64,000 bases of DNA from Brachionus plicatilis (lineage: Eukaryota; Rotifera; Eurotatoria; Ploima; Brachionidae): NCBI GenBank assembly GCA_010279815.1, contig QEOQ01000697.1:232813-296812 (forward strand), given 5' to 3'. Below the pieces are notes generated by a model. That model was not told the origin of the DNA. It searched no databases and worked only from the letters and a program-made list of their open reading frames with translations. Position numbers and translations under genes: made by a program. Position 1 is the stretch's first letter. Each line of letters opens with the position of its first letter. Positions 10,559 through 22,032 of the stretch are shown here, piece by piece.

Positions 10559-10650
10559 TGGTAGTCAAAAACTTGGGACAAATCCCTGACTTGACTTTAA
10601 AAAGACTTTAAAATTACTTTTTTTCTGACTTTTGCGCAAGTCTGATAATC
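10559..10650. repeat. Fragment of the AAGTC-rich hAT-like MITE family
   Basis: Repeated GACTT/AAGTC words (GACTTGACTTTAAAAAGACT) resemble the interior of the elements at 15874 and 59598, but neither terminus is present. Confidence 0.3.
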
Positions 10651-10789
10651 ACATCAATTAATTTATTTTATAAAATAAACTTTATCAGTAATATATTTAA
10701 AAAGACATTAAGAAATAAATTCTATAAATAATTATTAAAATAAAAAATTTATTTCATTTTATTTCACTAATTTCGAAACCCGCTGAGGC

Positions 10790-11135
10790 TGAAAAAATCT
10801 TCAAAATATATCTCGGCAGTATGGGACGAATGTCTAAACCCCTTTCATCATAAAAAAGGGGAACCGGTTTCAACTGGGTAATAATAGCGGTTTAGATAAC
10901 CAATTCGATGCATTAACCTCTTTTTTCAGGTTGGAACAGTTGCTCAAAAGGTACTGGAAAGGGAGATGAGCGCCCCCACATTATCCACTCGGATAGAAAG
11001 GGACATTAAAGGATAGATAGGGACATCATAATTTGTAAATTAATATCGCATGCTTCAGCTGGAATCGAACAATTCATTACATTTCACTGAACAATTCAAG
11101 ACATGGCTATTCACCCTTTGAGCCGAAATCAGTTC
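10790..11135 (-). repeat. tRNA-derived SINE-like sequence
   Basis: On minus, an A-box-like GGCTCAAAGGG (11124-11114) is followed 43 bases later by a perfect B-box, GTTCGATTC (11070-11062). Downstream is a less AT-rich tRNA-unrelated body to about 10790. This is the layout of a pol III SINE. A full cloverleaf was not evident, so a working tRNA gene is unlikely. I found no second copy. Confidence 0.4.
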
Positions 11136-11639
11136 CTAGAATCATTCTAGGGCATTATTAAAGAGTAATTGATGAATTTTTTCAAGATAAAATTTATAAA
11201 AATTAATCCATGTTAATTATTATATTAACAATTGATCGACATATGTTGTATTATATAAGAAAATATTCTCTAATCCTTTTTAGTTTTTTGTAATAATAAT
11301 AATTCAAATCATTTAATCTTTTAAATGAAAACTAATATGTACTTTTAGATGTAGATTAATATTTTTAATTGACATTTTCTCTATCGACTATTAATCAAAA
11401 TAAATAACGCTTTAATATGCAGCCTTAAAATAAATATCTAATTTGTTAAATGTTTTTCAACTTTTTGGCAAATATTTGATTTTTTTAATCAAATTAGTAA
11501 AAAACTAAACTAAAAGATAAAAATTAAATATTTATTAATAAGTTAAAAATATTTTAAGAAAATAAGGTTTTTTATTTTAGCTACCGTAATATTTAATTAT
11601 CAAATAAAATATGATGTTCAAAGGGAATTTTTTTTTCAA

Positions 11640-11647
11640 TATAAATA
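11640..11647 (+). promoter_or_regulatory. TATA box of the C-type lectin gene
   Basis: TATAAATA is 38 bases before the ATG at 11678, so the 5' leader would be only about 10 bases. Confidence 0.6.
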
Positions 11648-11677
11648 GAACCATTTTGAAAATTGAGAAAGACAAAA

Positions 11678-12374
11678 ATGATAAAAAATATAATTTTACT
11701 TTGTCTGATTAAGTTAATTCTTTGTCAACAGCAACAGCCACCATTGCCATCACCAAGTTTTGGTCGAGTTTTTAGGAATCTTATCAAAACTAGAAATTTT
11801 TATTTCAATGACAATAATTCGATATGTACCAACCCAGCAGCATATGGTTTCGTACAACGAGCTGGTACAGCCAAATACTATGCAACTGCTGACCTTCAAA
11901 TGAACTGGATTGATGCTGAAAATTATTGTCAATTTTTTGGCGCCCATCTTCCTGTTGCCGCTGATGCAAGTGACAATAACTTTTTTCGATGTAAAATAAT
12001 TATTTTGAGCTTAAAAACTCCATTTACTCTTCTAGAAGATTTTAATTCTAAAAATTATTTTTTTTGTTTTAGGGTTTGTTGGTGGTAAATTTATGAATCC
12101 TTCTTATGAAAATATTAAAGGTTATTCAATCATGAGTTGGAGTGGATACTGGTTGGGAGCATATAAGTCATTGGAAACAAATTCATGGATATGGATTGAT
12201 AACAGTCCTTTCCTATATGAAGATTGGGACAAAACATACCCCCCTCCTCAACCAGGTGGAGGTCTACAACATTTTGCATTTGATTTTTATGATATAAGTA
12301 ATAAGAAACACAGAGGCTGGCATGATTGGCATATGCAAGGATATAATTTAGTTCTTTGTGAACTCAAGTGCTAA
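11678..12374 (+). CDS. Secreted C-type lectin-like protein (copy 2, intact)
   Basis: There are two exons, 11678-11990 and 12073-12374, split by an 82-base GT-AG intron in phase 1 whose splicing restores one frame (FFR-WFVGGKF). The ATG at 11678 opens a signal peptide (IILLCLIKLILC). A Gln/Pro-rich linker follows, then a single CTLD: CTNPAAYGFV, AENYCQFFGAHLP, YWLGAY, SWIWIDNSPF, EDWDK, LCELKC. The canonical EPN/QPD and WND sugar/calcium motifs are not evident, so the ligand may not be a simple sugar. The gene converges tail to tail on the DUF288 gene, whose stop (12571) lies in this gene's 3' flank. The exon 2 loops differ strongly from copy 1 while intron and flank hardly differ. Confidence 0.9.
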
Positions 12375-12629
12375 TTTTATTTTTCAGAAAAATAAGTAAA
12401 TCATAAATTCGAAAAATCAAAAACAAAAAGATTAATTATTTATCATAGTTTTAAGACAAAAAGATATAATCTGCTTGTCAGGGGTACAATTATCAATAAT
12501 CTTTAGTTAAAAATTTTAGATATTTTAATATTCAATCTTTAATTATAATTTTAATAAATATTAATTTTTTTTATTTTTTTTTGATTGTTAAATTTTCTCT
12601 AATGTAATCATTTAAATAATAAGAACAGT
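11826..12629 (+). repeat. Segmental duplication, copy 2 (likely source)
   Basis: Partner of 2545-3368. The intron differs by about one base and the 3' flank by a handful, but the coding loops around 12108-12135 and 12230-12310 are rewritten, including length change. Confidence 0.85.
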
Positions 12630-14835
12630 TATTTGATGCCATATTGTTTTCATCTATTTTACTCAGCTTGAATGGATGTAAAAATTCAATTTTTGAATAT
12701 ATTTTGTGAAACTGCAAAGGAATTTTTCTTTTTTCATAATAACCATTTATAATTTGAACCTTTTGGTTTTGTTCAATTCCAGCGAGAACAATTGGAACTG
12801 CAAGTTCCAAAAAAATGCCAAATTCTCGAAATTTGTTCAAAAAATAATATGCTGATTTGAACTTGCTATTCGGCAGATAAAATAAATCCGATCTGGAATA
12901 TTTTATTTTGGTAATGTTGCCAATTACTTCTTGATTGTGTTCTATTTGCTTCAAAAAATCTTCAATCATTTTAGATTCATCGAGATTTGAGTTATTTTTG
13001 AGGTATTTTTTATTCTGAAAATAATTCCATAGTTTAATTACTTCACGTATATTGGATCAGTGATACCATCCAGTGGCTAAATTTTCTCTCATTTCAATAT
13101 CAAGCTTTAAATCATAAGGAAACCATACTCTAGTAGGATCCAAGACTTTGAGATTCCAAAATTTGATCAAAACATCATCGCTTAAAAGTAGTATACCATC
13201 AGTTTTAAGGCCCATTTCAATTGCTTTACTTGCGCAAAAATAATGGTATTCTCCAATTCCAAAATTGACCATTTCAATAAAAGTAAAAGAGTCAAATTTT
13301 TTACTTGAACCTCTGAATGAACTTAATTTATCAAGTAAATTTGAGCCACAAAAAATAACATTCTGAAAATTAGAACCATAAAGCATGTCGAGGAAAAAAA
13401 TATTTTTTTCAATTGGCACTCGGTTAAACGTAACCAAAATAGTGATGTTAAATTTTTTAGGACTACTGGTTATTTTTGAATTGTTTAACATGACACCAAA
13501 GTTTGAGCAAAAATTTTGAAAAAATTCAAACTTGGTCAAAACATCTTTCGATTGAGGTTCAAAATTTAAGCCATCAATTGAAGCCTGAAAGTTAGGTGAG
13601 TATCTGATTTTTGTAAATTTAAAATCTCCCTTTTTGTGGTCACATTTTTTCTCTCTTGATTCTTTATTCTCAAAATGAACAATCTTCGGCTCCTTATAGC
13701 CTATTGACACCAAATCATCGATCCAATTTTCAATTGATTTTATTTCACTTTTTTGCCAAAATTCTTCACGTGCCATGTCACTGGTCAATTGAATCATGCA
13801 TGAAAAAAATCTAGAGTGCTCACACTTCCATTTGAATAAAAATTCCACAAGTCTTTCAGTTTTTGAGTACATGGATTTTTCTTGTTCAAAGTCGCTCATG
13901 TAATTATGAGCATTTCTGATTTGTCTGGCATTGGGTCCATTAAAACTCAATGTCTCATTGATCAACCACATGAGCCTCTGAGCCCAATAGGACCTCCAAA
14001 TGTCAGTGAGTCTAAATTCAACACTATGAGGCAAATACAAACTCCAAAAGCCAGAATAACTGATCAATGTGTTTTGTGAATTATAGGGTGACATTTTGTA
14101 CAAAGGAACTTGAAATGACGGAGAAGTAGAGTCAAACTCTAGATCTATCTTTCTGTATTTCATGCTTTTTGTTAGACGAAAAATAGCGTCCACATCGGGA
14201 TCACCATTAACAACTCCTTGCTGAACAATGGATGTTTTTTTCAGGCCACTGTAATAACTATTGTTGTAAACATTTTTTATTTCGTTCAAAGGGTATCCCC
14301 TTGGCCATATTTGAGGTTGACCAAAATGAGCGTATGGGTTGATTATACGCTCAGACACCGAACAATCATAGACTAGTCCATGCTCATAATCTTCAAAATT
14401 GAAATATTGGTCAAGATTCACAGTTGGTACATTATCATCATCAGTGTCATAGATAAACTTGGCTCCATTCTTAATTGCATACAAATATCCAACATTTTTT
14501 CTGGTATATGAATTAAATGGAGTTGTTGAAAAAGTTTTTAGGCCTAGTAGTTTTTGATCAAGAATACTCAAATAAATGGCATTTGTTAAATTCCAATCTA
14601 GTGGTGTTTTTTTATCTCCAACTACTAATAACTTGAACGGCTTAATTTCGGAAAGTTGTTTACACTGGTGGGTAGGAGCTGAAATTGATGTAATCACAAT
14701 CCATTTTTTCTCTGAAATCGACTCGCTAAGCTTGGTAAAATGCAAGGAAGTGTTCAATTCTGTCTGATATTGATAAAAATAAAAACTAATCGAAAATCCT
14801 ACTAAGATTATAAATACTATTTTAGGAATGTTCAT
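12571..14835 (-). CDS. DUF288/STELLO-type glycosyltransferase, one in-frame TGA
   Basis: The ATG at 14835 opens a short cytoplasmic end and one membrane segment (IVFIILVGFSISFYFY), the type II layout of Golgi glycosyltransferases. The lumenal part opens with KKWIVITSISAPTHQ and VVGDKKTP and has a DxD-type IYDTDDDNVP near residue 130, as in the DUF288 family (STELLO proteins in Arabidopsis). A second block with LLLSDDVLIKFW lies near residue 570. After GWYH the frame meets TGA at 13059-13057, then stays open for 161 more codons to TAA at 12571. TGG at this place would give HWS, so a nonsense change or a base error is the simplest reading. The whole frame would be about 754 residues. The last codons lie inside the lectin duplication. 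The family call rests on motifs. Confidence 0.75.
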
Positions 14836-15873
14836 TTTGAAAAAGACAAACAAGCAAATAAAAAACTTGAATTTAAAAATAAATTAAGAAAATAATATTC
14901 ACAGAAGAGTTTGGTTTTATTAAAAATTATTGTGTTAAGTGATCAAAATATTTTTTTTTATTTTGAGGAAAACACAAAAAATTAATGGGGAAAAATTAGC
15001 CAGATATTTTCAAAATAAGTTATGCAATGCTTGAATGCTCATTTTTCCAAGAGCCTTAATTTTGAAAACAGAAAATTACGAAAAGAACAACAATGATCAT
15101 TTCAGTCCATTTTTTTTTTATTTTGATCTAATTGAATAAGGAATTTAGCCGATAAAAAATAGTTTCAAAATACCAATCCTTAATAGTTTCATAATTCAAC
15201 CACAAATAAACAAAATAATTATCAGTCCTTTTTTAACTTTTTCACAATACTGTAAATCGAGAAAAATAAATAAATCGAGTTTCAAAATAAATAAAGCATT
15301 ATTAAAAAACACTTATGTACTTTAATTAATTGAAAACAGACGAAAATTTACTTTTAAAAACTATTCACCTTTTAAAATTTGGTTAATTTTTCTGTCCTTT
15401 CTTGAAATTTGAAAAATAAACTATAAATACTAAAGAAATGTTTATTATATTATACAGAGTATGTTTTGATCCCTCAGAATTTAAGCTTAAATAAACATTT
15501 CTTTCTTTATTATTCAAAAATTAAAATCCAATTACAGCATCTAATTCAATTGATTTCTTAATAAACTTTTTAGAAAATTACATTTAATTTCTGTAAGGTA
15601 TAGTTTAAACTCAAATTTCAAAAAAGAAAATATATTTTAACTTTAATCTTACAAAAAATACTTTTAGGGTAAGGTTCAAAAATAGAAAAAATCCTAAATT
15701 TGACTTATTTCCTATTTTGAAATTAACTCTATATAATTTTTTTAGTTTTTAATTTTTTTTTGAGAGTAAAAACAATTTTTTTGTTAGAGGAAAAGTTAAA
15801 TTTGGGCTTTATCTTTGGAAAATATCCCATATTCAGAGTACTTTCTAGCTAATTAAATTTTAAATGTTATAAT
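14836..15873. other. Intergenic, AT-rich
   Basis: This holds the upstream region of the DUF288 gene. I see no clear TATA box, gene or repeat. Confidence 0.5.
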
Positions 15874-16388
15874 CAGAGTTGTTTAACAGTCAAAAGTCTC
15901 AAATTAAGTTCAAGTCCGCACTTTTTTTTTGCCAAAGTTGGTATTGTGAAATTCAAATACAAATTGAACAAATTTTCCTCCTTTTTTGATAAATCAAAAT
16001 AAAAGTTAATAAAATATACTTAAAAAAATACTGCAACAAAGTGCAACATACTTTGTTGCACCTATTTTACTTATTATATTTTTTCTGATGTTTTAATAAA
16101 ACAAAAAATAAAATATCAATAAGATTTAAATTGATTATTGGTTAAATTTACAAAAAAAAATAAAATAATAATTTTATTTTAGGCAATAAAGGTGCAACAT
16201 AGTATGTTGCACTTTTTTGCAGTATTTTTTTAAGTATATTTTATTAACTTTAATTTTGATTCATCAAAAAAAAAATTTTTTTGTTCAATTTGCATTTGAA
16301 TTTCACAATACCGCCAAAGTCCGAGCTAAGACTTTAATTTTTTAATTAATGACTTGGACTTTTTTTTTGGGACTTTAAAATAACTCTG
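15874..16388. mobile_element. hAT-like MITE with 8-base target duplication
   Basis: It starts CAGAGTTGTTTAACAGTC and ends GACTTTAAAATAACTCTG, an imperfect terminal inverted repeat. It is flanked by GTTATAAT (15866-15873) and GTTATAAC (16389-16396), an 8-base duplication with one change, as hAT elements make. The ends are rich in AAGTC words. It contains a second element at 15940-16312. Confidence 0.8.
15940..16312. mobile_element. Foldback MITE nested in the hAT-like MITE
   Basis: It starts GGTATTGTGAAATTCAAA and ends with the inverse. The arms continue inward through AAATATACTTAAAAAAATAC and TGCAACAT words. The flanks GCCAAAGTT (15931-15939) and GCCAAAGTC (16313-16321) are a target duplication of 8-9 bases. 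It therefore inserted after the outer element. Confidence 0.8.
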
Positions 16389-16555
16389 GTTATAACATAG
16401 AAACTATGCATTAACTCTAAAAGAAAAAAGGTTGGATTTGGACTGTACTCTTAGAGTCGTTAACCCGAGGTTACGGTAAATAATAAAAGCATAAGAAAAT
16501 ATAAAACCTGAAAATATCTTATGTGTGGTGCACCATGTTGCATTGACCGAACTGA

Positions 16556-16972
16556 ATTTTTTTGGCATCTTGAAAATTAGGATCAAGAAAATCAGATCAA
16601 AAAGTAATTTTTTTATAACTTTTGAATGGTATTTGATTATATCTCTCTGCAAAATGCTAAATAATGCAAAAAACATGCTGAATATTAGAAAAGGCTCTGC
16701 AAAAACTCTGCAATTAAATCGCGTAGTTGAATTAAATACTTTTTAATGACATGCGTTTCCCTGCAAAATTGCAGAGTTTTTGCAGAGCCTTTTCTAATAT
16801 TCAGCATGTTTTTTTCATTATTTCAATTTCAAGATTAATCAACAGGCTAGTGCCCATATCTCTTTCGAAACTGATTTGCAGAGAGATTTAATCAAATACC
16901 ATTCAAAAGTTATAAAAAAATATCTTTTTGATCTGATTTTTTTGATTCTAAACTTCAAGATGCCATTTTTTT
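16556..16972. mobile_element. Foldback element
   Basis: The arms 16556-16715 and 16767-16972 are inverted copies (for example TTGGCATCTTGA/TCAAGATGCCA and GGCTCTGCAAAAACTCTGCA), around a loop of about 51 bases. The right arm has an extra block of about 50 bases with AATCAACAGGCTAGTGCC, a string seen again near 62475. No coding content is supported. Confidence 0.75.
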
Positions 16973-17216
16973 TTTATTTTGTTTTGTTCTTTTGCCCCAA
17001 AATCTTTTTCTTTTAATTCCTTGCTAATTTAAGTCCTTAGAACTGGAACAACTTTTAGGGTTCAAATTTTAAAAATCTATCATTCCTTGGAACAGCTTGG
17101 AAAAAAATTAAAATTTTCTGTATAAATTTTATTCAAAAGTTTGTAAATACTATTTTAAAATTACATGAACATGTTAATTATGGACTAAAAAAAAAAGAAG
17201 TCAAATGTCTTTAAGC

Positions 17217-18260
17217 TCAAACATTGTCATCGGTGATTACAAAATTTCCTGTAGAATCCTTTTTCTTTTGCTTGGTAACAGTGTGCTCAAAAGTGCTGTC
17301 ATCTGAATCTGAAGTGTCCAATGCCAAAAATTTCATCTCCCTCCTATCTCCAAAGCACTCATCGTCAACACAGTTCAAAATCGAATACCTCGAGCCATTC
17401 ATTACTCTTTTTACGAACCAAAATTGGAAAAACAAAGCCACAATAATGAGTATGACATGCCAACAGTAGCAAACAGTGGCAATCATTATGTTAGCGTGCT
17501 TACTCAGATCCCAATGAAAGGCCGGGTTGTCCGTAGGCGGATACAGCATGAAACCCACTTGGTAGAACCATGTACCTTGCAGTATTGTGAACAAAATTCG
17601 GCCATAAGTGTACAGAATCTGTCTTGGGTTGTAGGCCTCTAGGCAAGCGAATATAACGCAACCAAAGATTGCGTACACCAAGAGAACATGAACGTGTACA
17701 TCTAGTGGATCTCTTCCGTGCAAATGGAATGCGAAGAGAAAGGCCTCGACTGAAAAGGCCATTATTCCCATGGCGTACTCGATTTTTTTTGGCAAGTCGA
17801 CCCCATGGTGCACCATTATCTCAACAATGGCTCCGATGATGAACGCCGAATACATGGTCACATGCTGAACGTTCCCGTAGGCTATGTTATAGTGTTTGTA
17901 TAACTTCTGATGGTCCATCATATCGGCAGCCCGTTTGTGGCCATGATCACCATGAGACTCCATGCTTGGCATATTTAGCTTGTTCAGCTCGTCCAGAGTA
18001 ATGTAGCTGATACTGTAGCCCGTGTAGATCTCAATTGCGAGGGCTATAAAAGCCAATACTGCTTTCAGGTAGCTCTCTATTGGTGCTTTGCGTAGGGTAA
18101 CACAAGGTAAAAATAAACACGGCATTGTCGCACTACTCTTATAGGACTTTTTTGCATTTCTACGACTTTGAACAAAGCGTATGGCGGTGACAAAACCCCA
18201 CCAAAATGCAAAGACAATAAAAAATGTTCCGGGCAATAAGTGGCCGCCGAGGGAACCCAT
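17217..18260 (-). CDS. TMEM45-like multi-pass membrane protein (DUF716)
   Basis: This is a single uninterrupted exon for 347 residues starting at ATG 18260. The N-terminus MGSLGGHLLPGTFFIVFAFW matches the GH-LPG-FF opening of TMEM45A/B proteins, and about seven hydrophobic helices follow. His-rich loops (ESHGDHGHKRA near residue 105; FAFHLHGRDPLDVHVH near 180) are typical of DUF716. The C-terminal 50 residues are polar and Ser/Asp-rich (LDTSDSDDSTFEHT) and probably cytoplasmic. The family is found in animals and plants; the biochemical role is poorly defined. Base composition is clearly more GC-rich than the flanks, consistent with an intact, constrained gene. No introns are needed. Confidence 0.9.
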   Translation of the reverse strand: MGSLGGHLLPGTFFIVFAFWWGFVTAIRFVQSRRNAKKSYKSSATMPCLFLPCVTLRKAPIESYLKAVLAFIALAIEIYTGYSISYITLDELNKLNMPSMESHGDHGHKRAADMMDHQKLYKHYNIAYGNVQHVTMYSAFIIGAIVEIMVHHGVDLPKKIEYAMGIMAFSVEAFLFAFHLHGRDPLDVHVHVLLVYAIFGCVIFACLEAYNPRQILYTYGRILFTILQGTWFYQVGFMLYPPTDNPAFHWDLSKHANIMIATVCYCWHVILIIVALFFQFWFVKRVMNGSRYSILNCVDDECFGDRREMKFLALDTSDSDDSTFEHTVTKQKKKDSTGNFVITDDNV

Positions 18261-20290
18261 TTTATTTTTTTATTTCTAAAATAAAATTTTGTAAATAAAT
18301 TTTTTAAAGATTTATTTTTTCTTAATTATAAAATTTAGGTGCACACCTGAACACGAGCTGTGATGCATGAAAATTAAAGTATGCTTAGTCATACTAACAA
18401 TTTTTATTTTCTTAGCTAGTTTTATTTTAAATAATTATGCAATTAGCTTTGAGGTTTTACAAGATTTTTCATTGATCAACATGTCGCTAATCCTGAGAAT
18501 GATTAAGCAAAACAATTAAAATTTTCTTTTGACTATTTTAAATTTAAATTTTTTTAAAATGTGGTTTTTTCGAGCTTATTTAGACTAAATCTATGGAAAC
18601 TGTACTGCGAACTGTTATTTAACAATGACGTAAGCTAGGAAAATAATAGAGAAACCATGAGCAAAAGTTACCATAGATTTAGATAAACCGAATTTTCGCA
18701 AAAAAGCTGCTATGCTCCTTTTAGAAAATTAGAAAAATAAAAAATTTTTGGGGCCCAAAATTTTCATAATTTTCTTCAAGGAATAGAACTTGCATAATAA
18801 AGATGATTTAAAAGGTATTTTTTGTTTGTAATGAGAATGGTTAATTTTTGGAAAAATTATGATTTTTATGCCTTGATTTAGACTTATTAATCGATATTTT
18901 TAAATTTCGCTTTGAACAATTTAAAATATTTTAATTGAAATTTTCTTTTTTAAATGCAAATTAAAATTTATTGTGTTTCAAAAGAGAGTTGAGTTGAGAT
19001 ACACACGTTTAGCAGCTTGATTTAAAAAATTTTATTCTTTTAAACTAATTTTTTGCTCAAATAATATTAACTATTCAAAATTCAATTTGCGTTATTTGAC
19101 TTATAAAACTGTTTTTTTTGATAACTAATCTATTTGACGCGAATTAGAGCTATTAATTTTATCAAGTACTATTAATTATGCATAAAATTTCATAATAAAA
19201 AAAAAATCCAAAAATCTACTTCAAAAGAAAAATAAAATGAATTTTTTATTTTCTAAATATTTGTATTTTCATAATGTGCTTTTAAAATTATAAAAGAAAA
19301 ATTAGAGCTTTGCTCTAAAAATGTTTATTCTGAATTTAAAAAAAAAATTTCTAGTCAAAAGGGTTTTATAAACCCTAAGCCTAGAATACTTTAAATCATT
19401 TAATAGAATTATAGCCAAAATTTTGCATATTCAATAATTGAAGTCAGGCCTGCATAATTGCTCTTAAAAACAATGTTTAATGATTGTTTTTATGATTGTT
19501 TATTGTTTTTCATTCACATTGATGATAAATTAATTTTTGAAGAAATAAATGAATTAATCAAAACAAAAAAATTTGAAAATAATGGTAATGAGAATATTCA
19601 AAATAAGTTTTTTAGTAGTACAATCTTTTTTTCAAAAACCTGAAAACATAAAATTAATCTAAAGGTGTCAAAGAATTTTTATTTAAATTTACGTCACTCT
19701 TTAAAAATGAAAAAATTTATAATTTTTGTATTTTCAATTTTAGTTAAATAATAATTAAATTTTTTAAAATGTAAAAAAAATATTCCTTGAAAGAAAAAAG
19801 GAAATTTTGTTTAAATTTTTTAAAAATTGATAAGTTCTAATTGATTGACATTTGAATAAAAAAGAAAATAGAATACTCACTTGTTTATGCTTGAAAAAAA
19901 AATATAAAAAAACAATTTTCGAATCAATTATAGATGATTCTTTGAACTTAACATATCGAAATATTGTGTCAATAATTGAATATTACACAACTAAAATTTT
20001 CAAAGTATAAAAAATAAAAATTACCTTAATTTTGAGATGCTAATTTTACGGCTTAATAAAAACAACAAACTCAGGGATGACTCAGCTCAATTTATAAAAA
20101 ATTAAAAAAAATTAAAAACATGAAGATCAATCAAATTACTATATTATGCAGCAATTTTGCTACATCCAATATCTCAACTCTAAATAAATTTTGCAAAGTT
20201 ACTGCATTTATTAATTAAAAAAATATACTTAATAATTCAAATCTTTTTTGGCATAATTTTTATTCTAATTTGACAGCTATTTTTATTCCT
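18261..20290. other. Intergenic, AT-rich
   Basis: No gene supported. A small GGGTTTTATAAACCC hairpin lies near 19360, similar to one at the piggyBac-like end at 55847. Confidence 0.5.
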
Positions 20291-20503
20291 TTAACACTAG
20301 AAGCACCAACGAGTCAAAATGACTCTTTTACGATTTTTGGCCGCTAAAATCAAAGTCAATTTTTGTTATTTGAGAATAATATTTTTTTTCAGCATAAAAA
20401 TAAGAATAACTTTCTAAATTAACTAAATTTAAATTCAAAAAAATTTGTCTTAGGGCCAAATCAAGTATGTACTACTAGAAGCACAAACGAGTCAAAATGA
20501 CTC
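20291..20503 (+). repeat. piggyBac-like terminal sequences, two in tandem
   Basis: TTAA-CACTAGAAGCACCAACGA at 20291 and a second ACTAGAAGCACAAACGA at 20472 are in the same orientation, each followed by GTCAAAATGACTC. TTAA plus this end suits piggyBac. Matching opposite ends are not seen nearby, so these are fragments. An intact small relative is at 36834-36992. Confidence 0.5.
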
Positions 20504-22032
20504 TAATCTAAGTATTTTTTTTTTAGCATAATTTTTTTTCAGCATAAAAATAAGAATAACTTTAATAAAAAATAAAAAAAATTTGTTCAAATTCGTTTAT
20601 CTGGTAATTATAAAGCGACAAATTTTTGTACAAAAGAAATAGAGAGTATTTGTAAAAAGTGTGATTGACCATGGATATTTTATAAGGCCTAAGAAAAGAC
20701 TTAAATTTATTAATTTACTATTTTTATTCAATTAATTTAATAATTTAAATAAATTTGAACATAAAATATATGATTTATTCTTTATTTTTTTAATTCAAAT
20801 TTAAATTTTAAATTTTTTTAAAATTTCAAAAGTAGAACTTTGACTTTTAACTTTTTTTATAAAGTCATAAAATTTATGAGCAAGACACTCCAAATTATTT
20901 ATGATGTTTCACTCACCTGCAACAGTTTGTTGACTACAAACAGTTTGAAAAATGTAAAAATCTTAAAGGCTTTTTTCTAAGAAATCTCATAAAAAATTTA
21001 TAAAAATAATTTGGACGATGGCTTTTGACGAATAATAAAAAAACATAGAGAAAAGCATTATAGAATAAGAAAATAAAATGTAGATTATTTATTTAAAAAT
21101 TTATTTTTTTTTTTTTAATAAAACATTTGTAACTATAGTATAAAAAATTAGGAGTATAGCTATTATTTTTTCTAAAGTTACTAATAAAAAATTAAAAATA
21201 ACAAAAATAAGGTTAGAAAGGGATAAAGTTAAGGCATTTACCAATAATACTGAACTTGAAACATTTCTCAGGAACGATTTACATCGAAACATATAAAAAA
21301 ATGGTTCACAGACTCTTAAATGTAACGAATGCCAAATGGAAAAAGAGGCTAAAGGATGCTAAAGGAAATATGACTTTTGAGTTAATTTTTGACTTTTGAC
21401 CGACTCTGAATAGCTTTTATCTTTTTTTTAATATTTCATAAAACAATAAAAAAGAAAAAATGCTTTGTACTCAAACAGAAATTGGAAGACACATCCAAGA
21501 TGATGAAACATTTATTTTTCCTTTAATTATTTCACCACTGATAAGAAAAAATTAATAGTTTAAACTTGAAATTTTTTTTCAATAAGAGACTTCTTAGACA
21601 TTACCCGATAACTTTGAAGATATTTTTCCAAGAAAAATAAAATTAAAAAAAAAACTATTTTAAATATTTTTTTTATTATTCTATTTTCGGATTTTACTAT
21701 AACAATAACATATTTTGTAAAATATTTAACTTACTTTGTTGTTGAAAAAATGAATTTTTAAAGTATGAATTAATGTTTTTAATTACTTAAGAAAAATATT
21801 ATGCTAATATGAGTCTTCAATTAGATCTTTAATCTATATAATTAAATGTAATATGGAAAATTTGAACAAAATATAATTTATTGCTGTATTTTCCTAATTG
21901 GATTTTTTAATTTGATTATTAAATAATTGAATAAAAAAAGCTTCACCTCAAAAAAACTCAGAATTCAAACAAATTACGTAATTAGAAGACTTATAAGATT
22001 ATAAGAATAAATAAATTGTGAATTATAAGATT
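20504..22032. other. Intergenic, AT-rich
   Basis: No gene or structured element supported. Confidence 0.5.

Noticed and set aside
11055..11130. Functional tRNA gene
   Set aside because: A- and B-box strings are present but I could not fold a cloverleaf with a credible anticodon stem.
16404..16746. Overlapping frames on both strands at 16.4-16.7 kb
   Set aside because: They lie in a foldback element with inverted arms; open frames there come from the repeated sequence.
17424..17642. Plus-strand frame inside the TMEM45-like gene
   Set aside because: Antisense shadow of a strongly supported membrane-protein gene.
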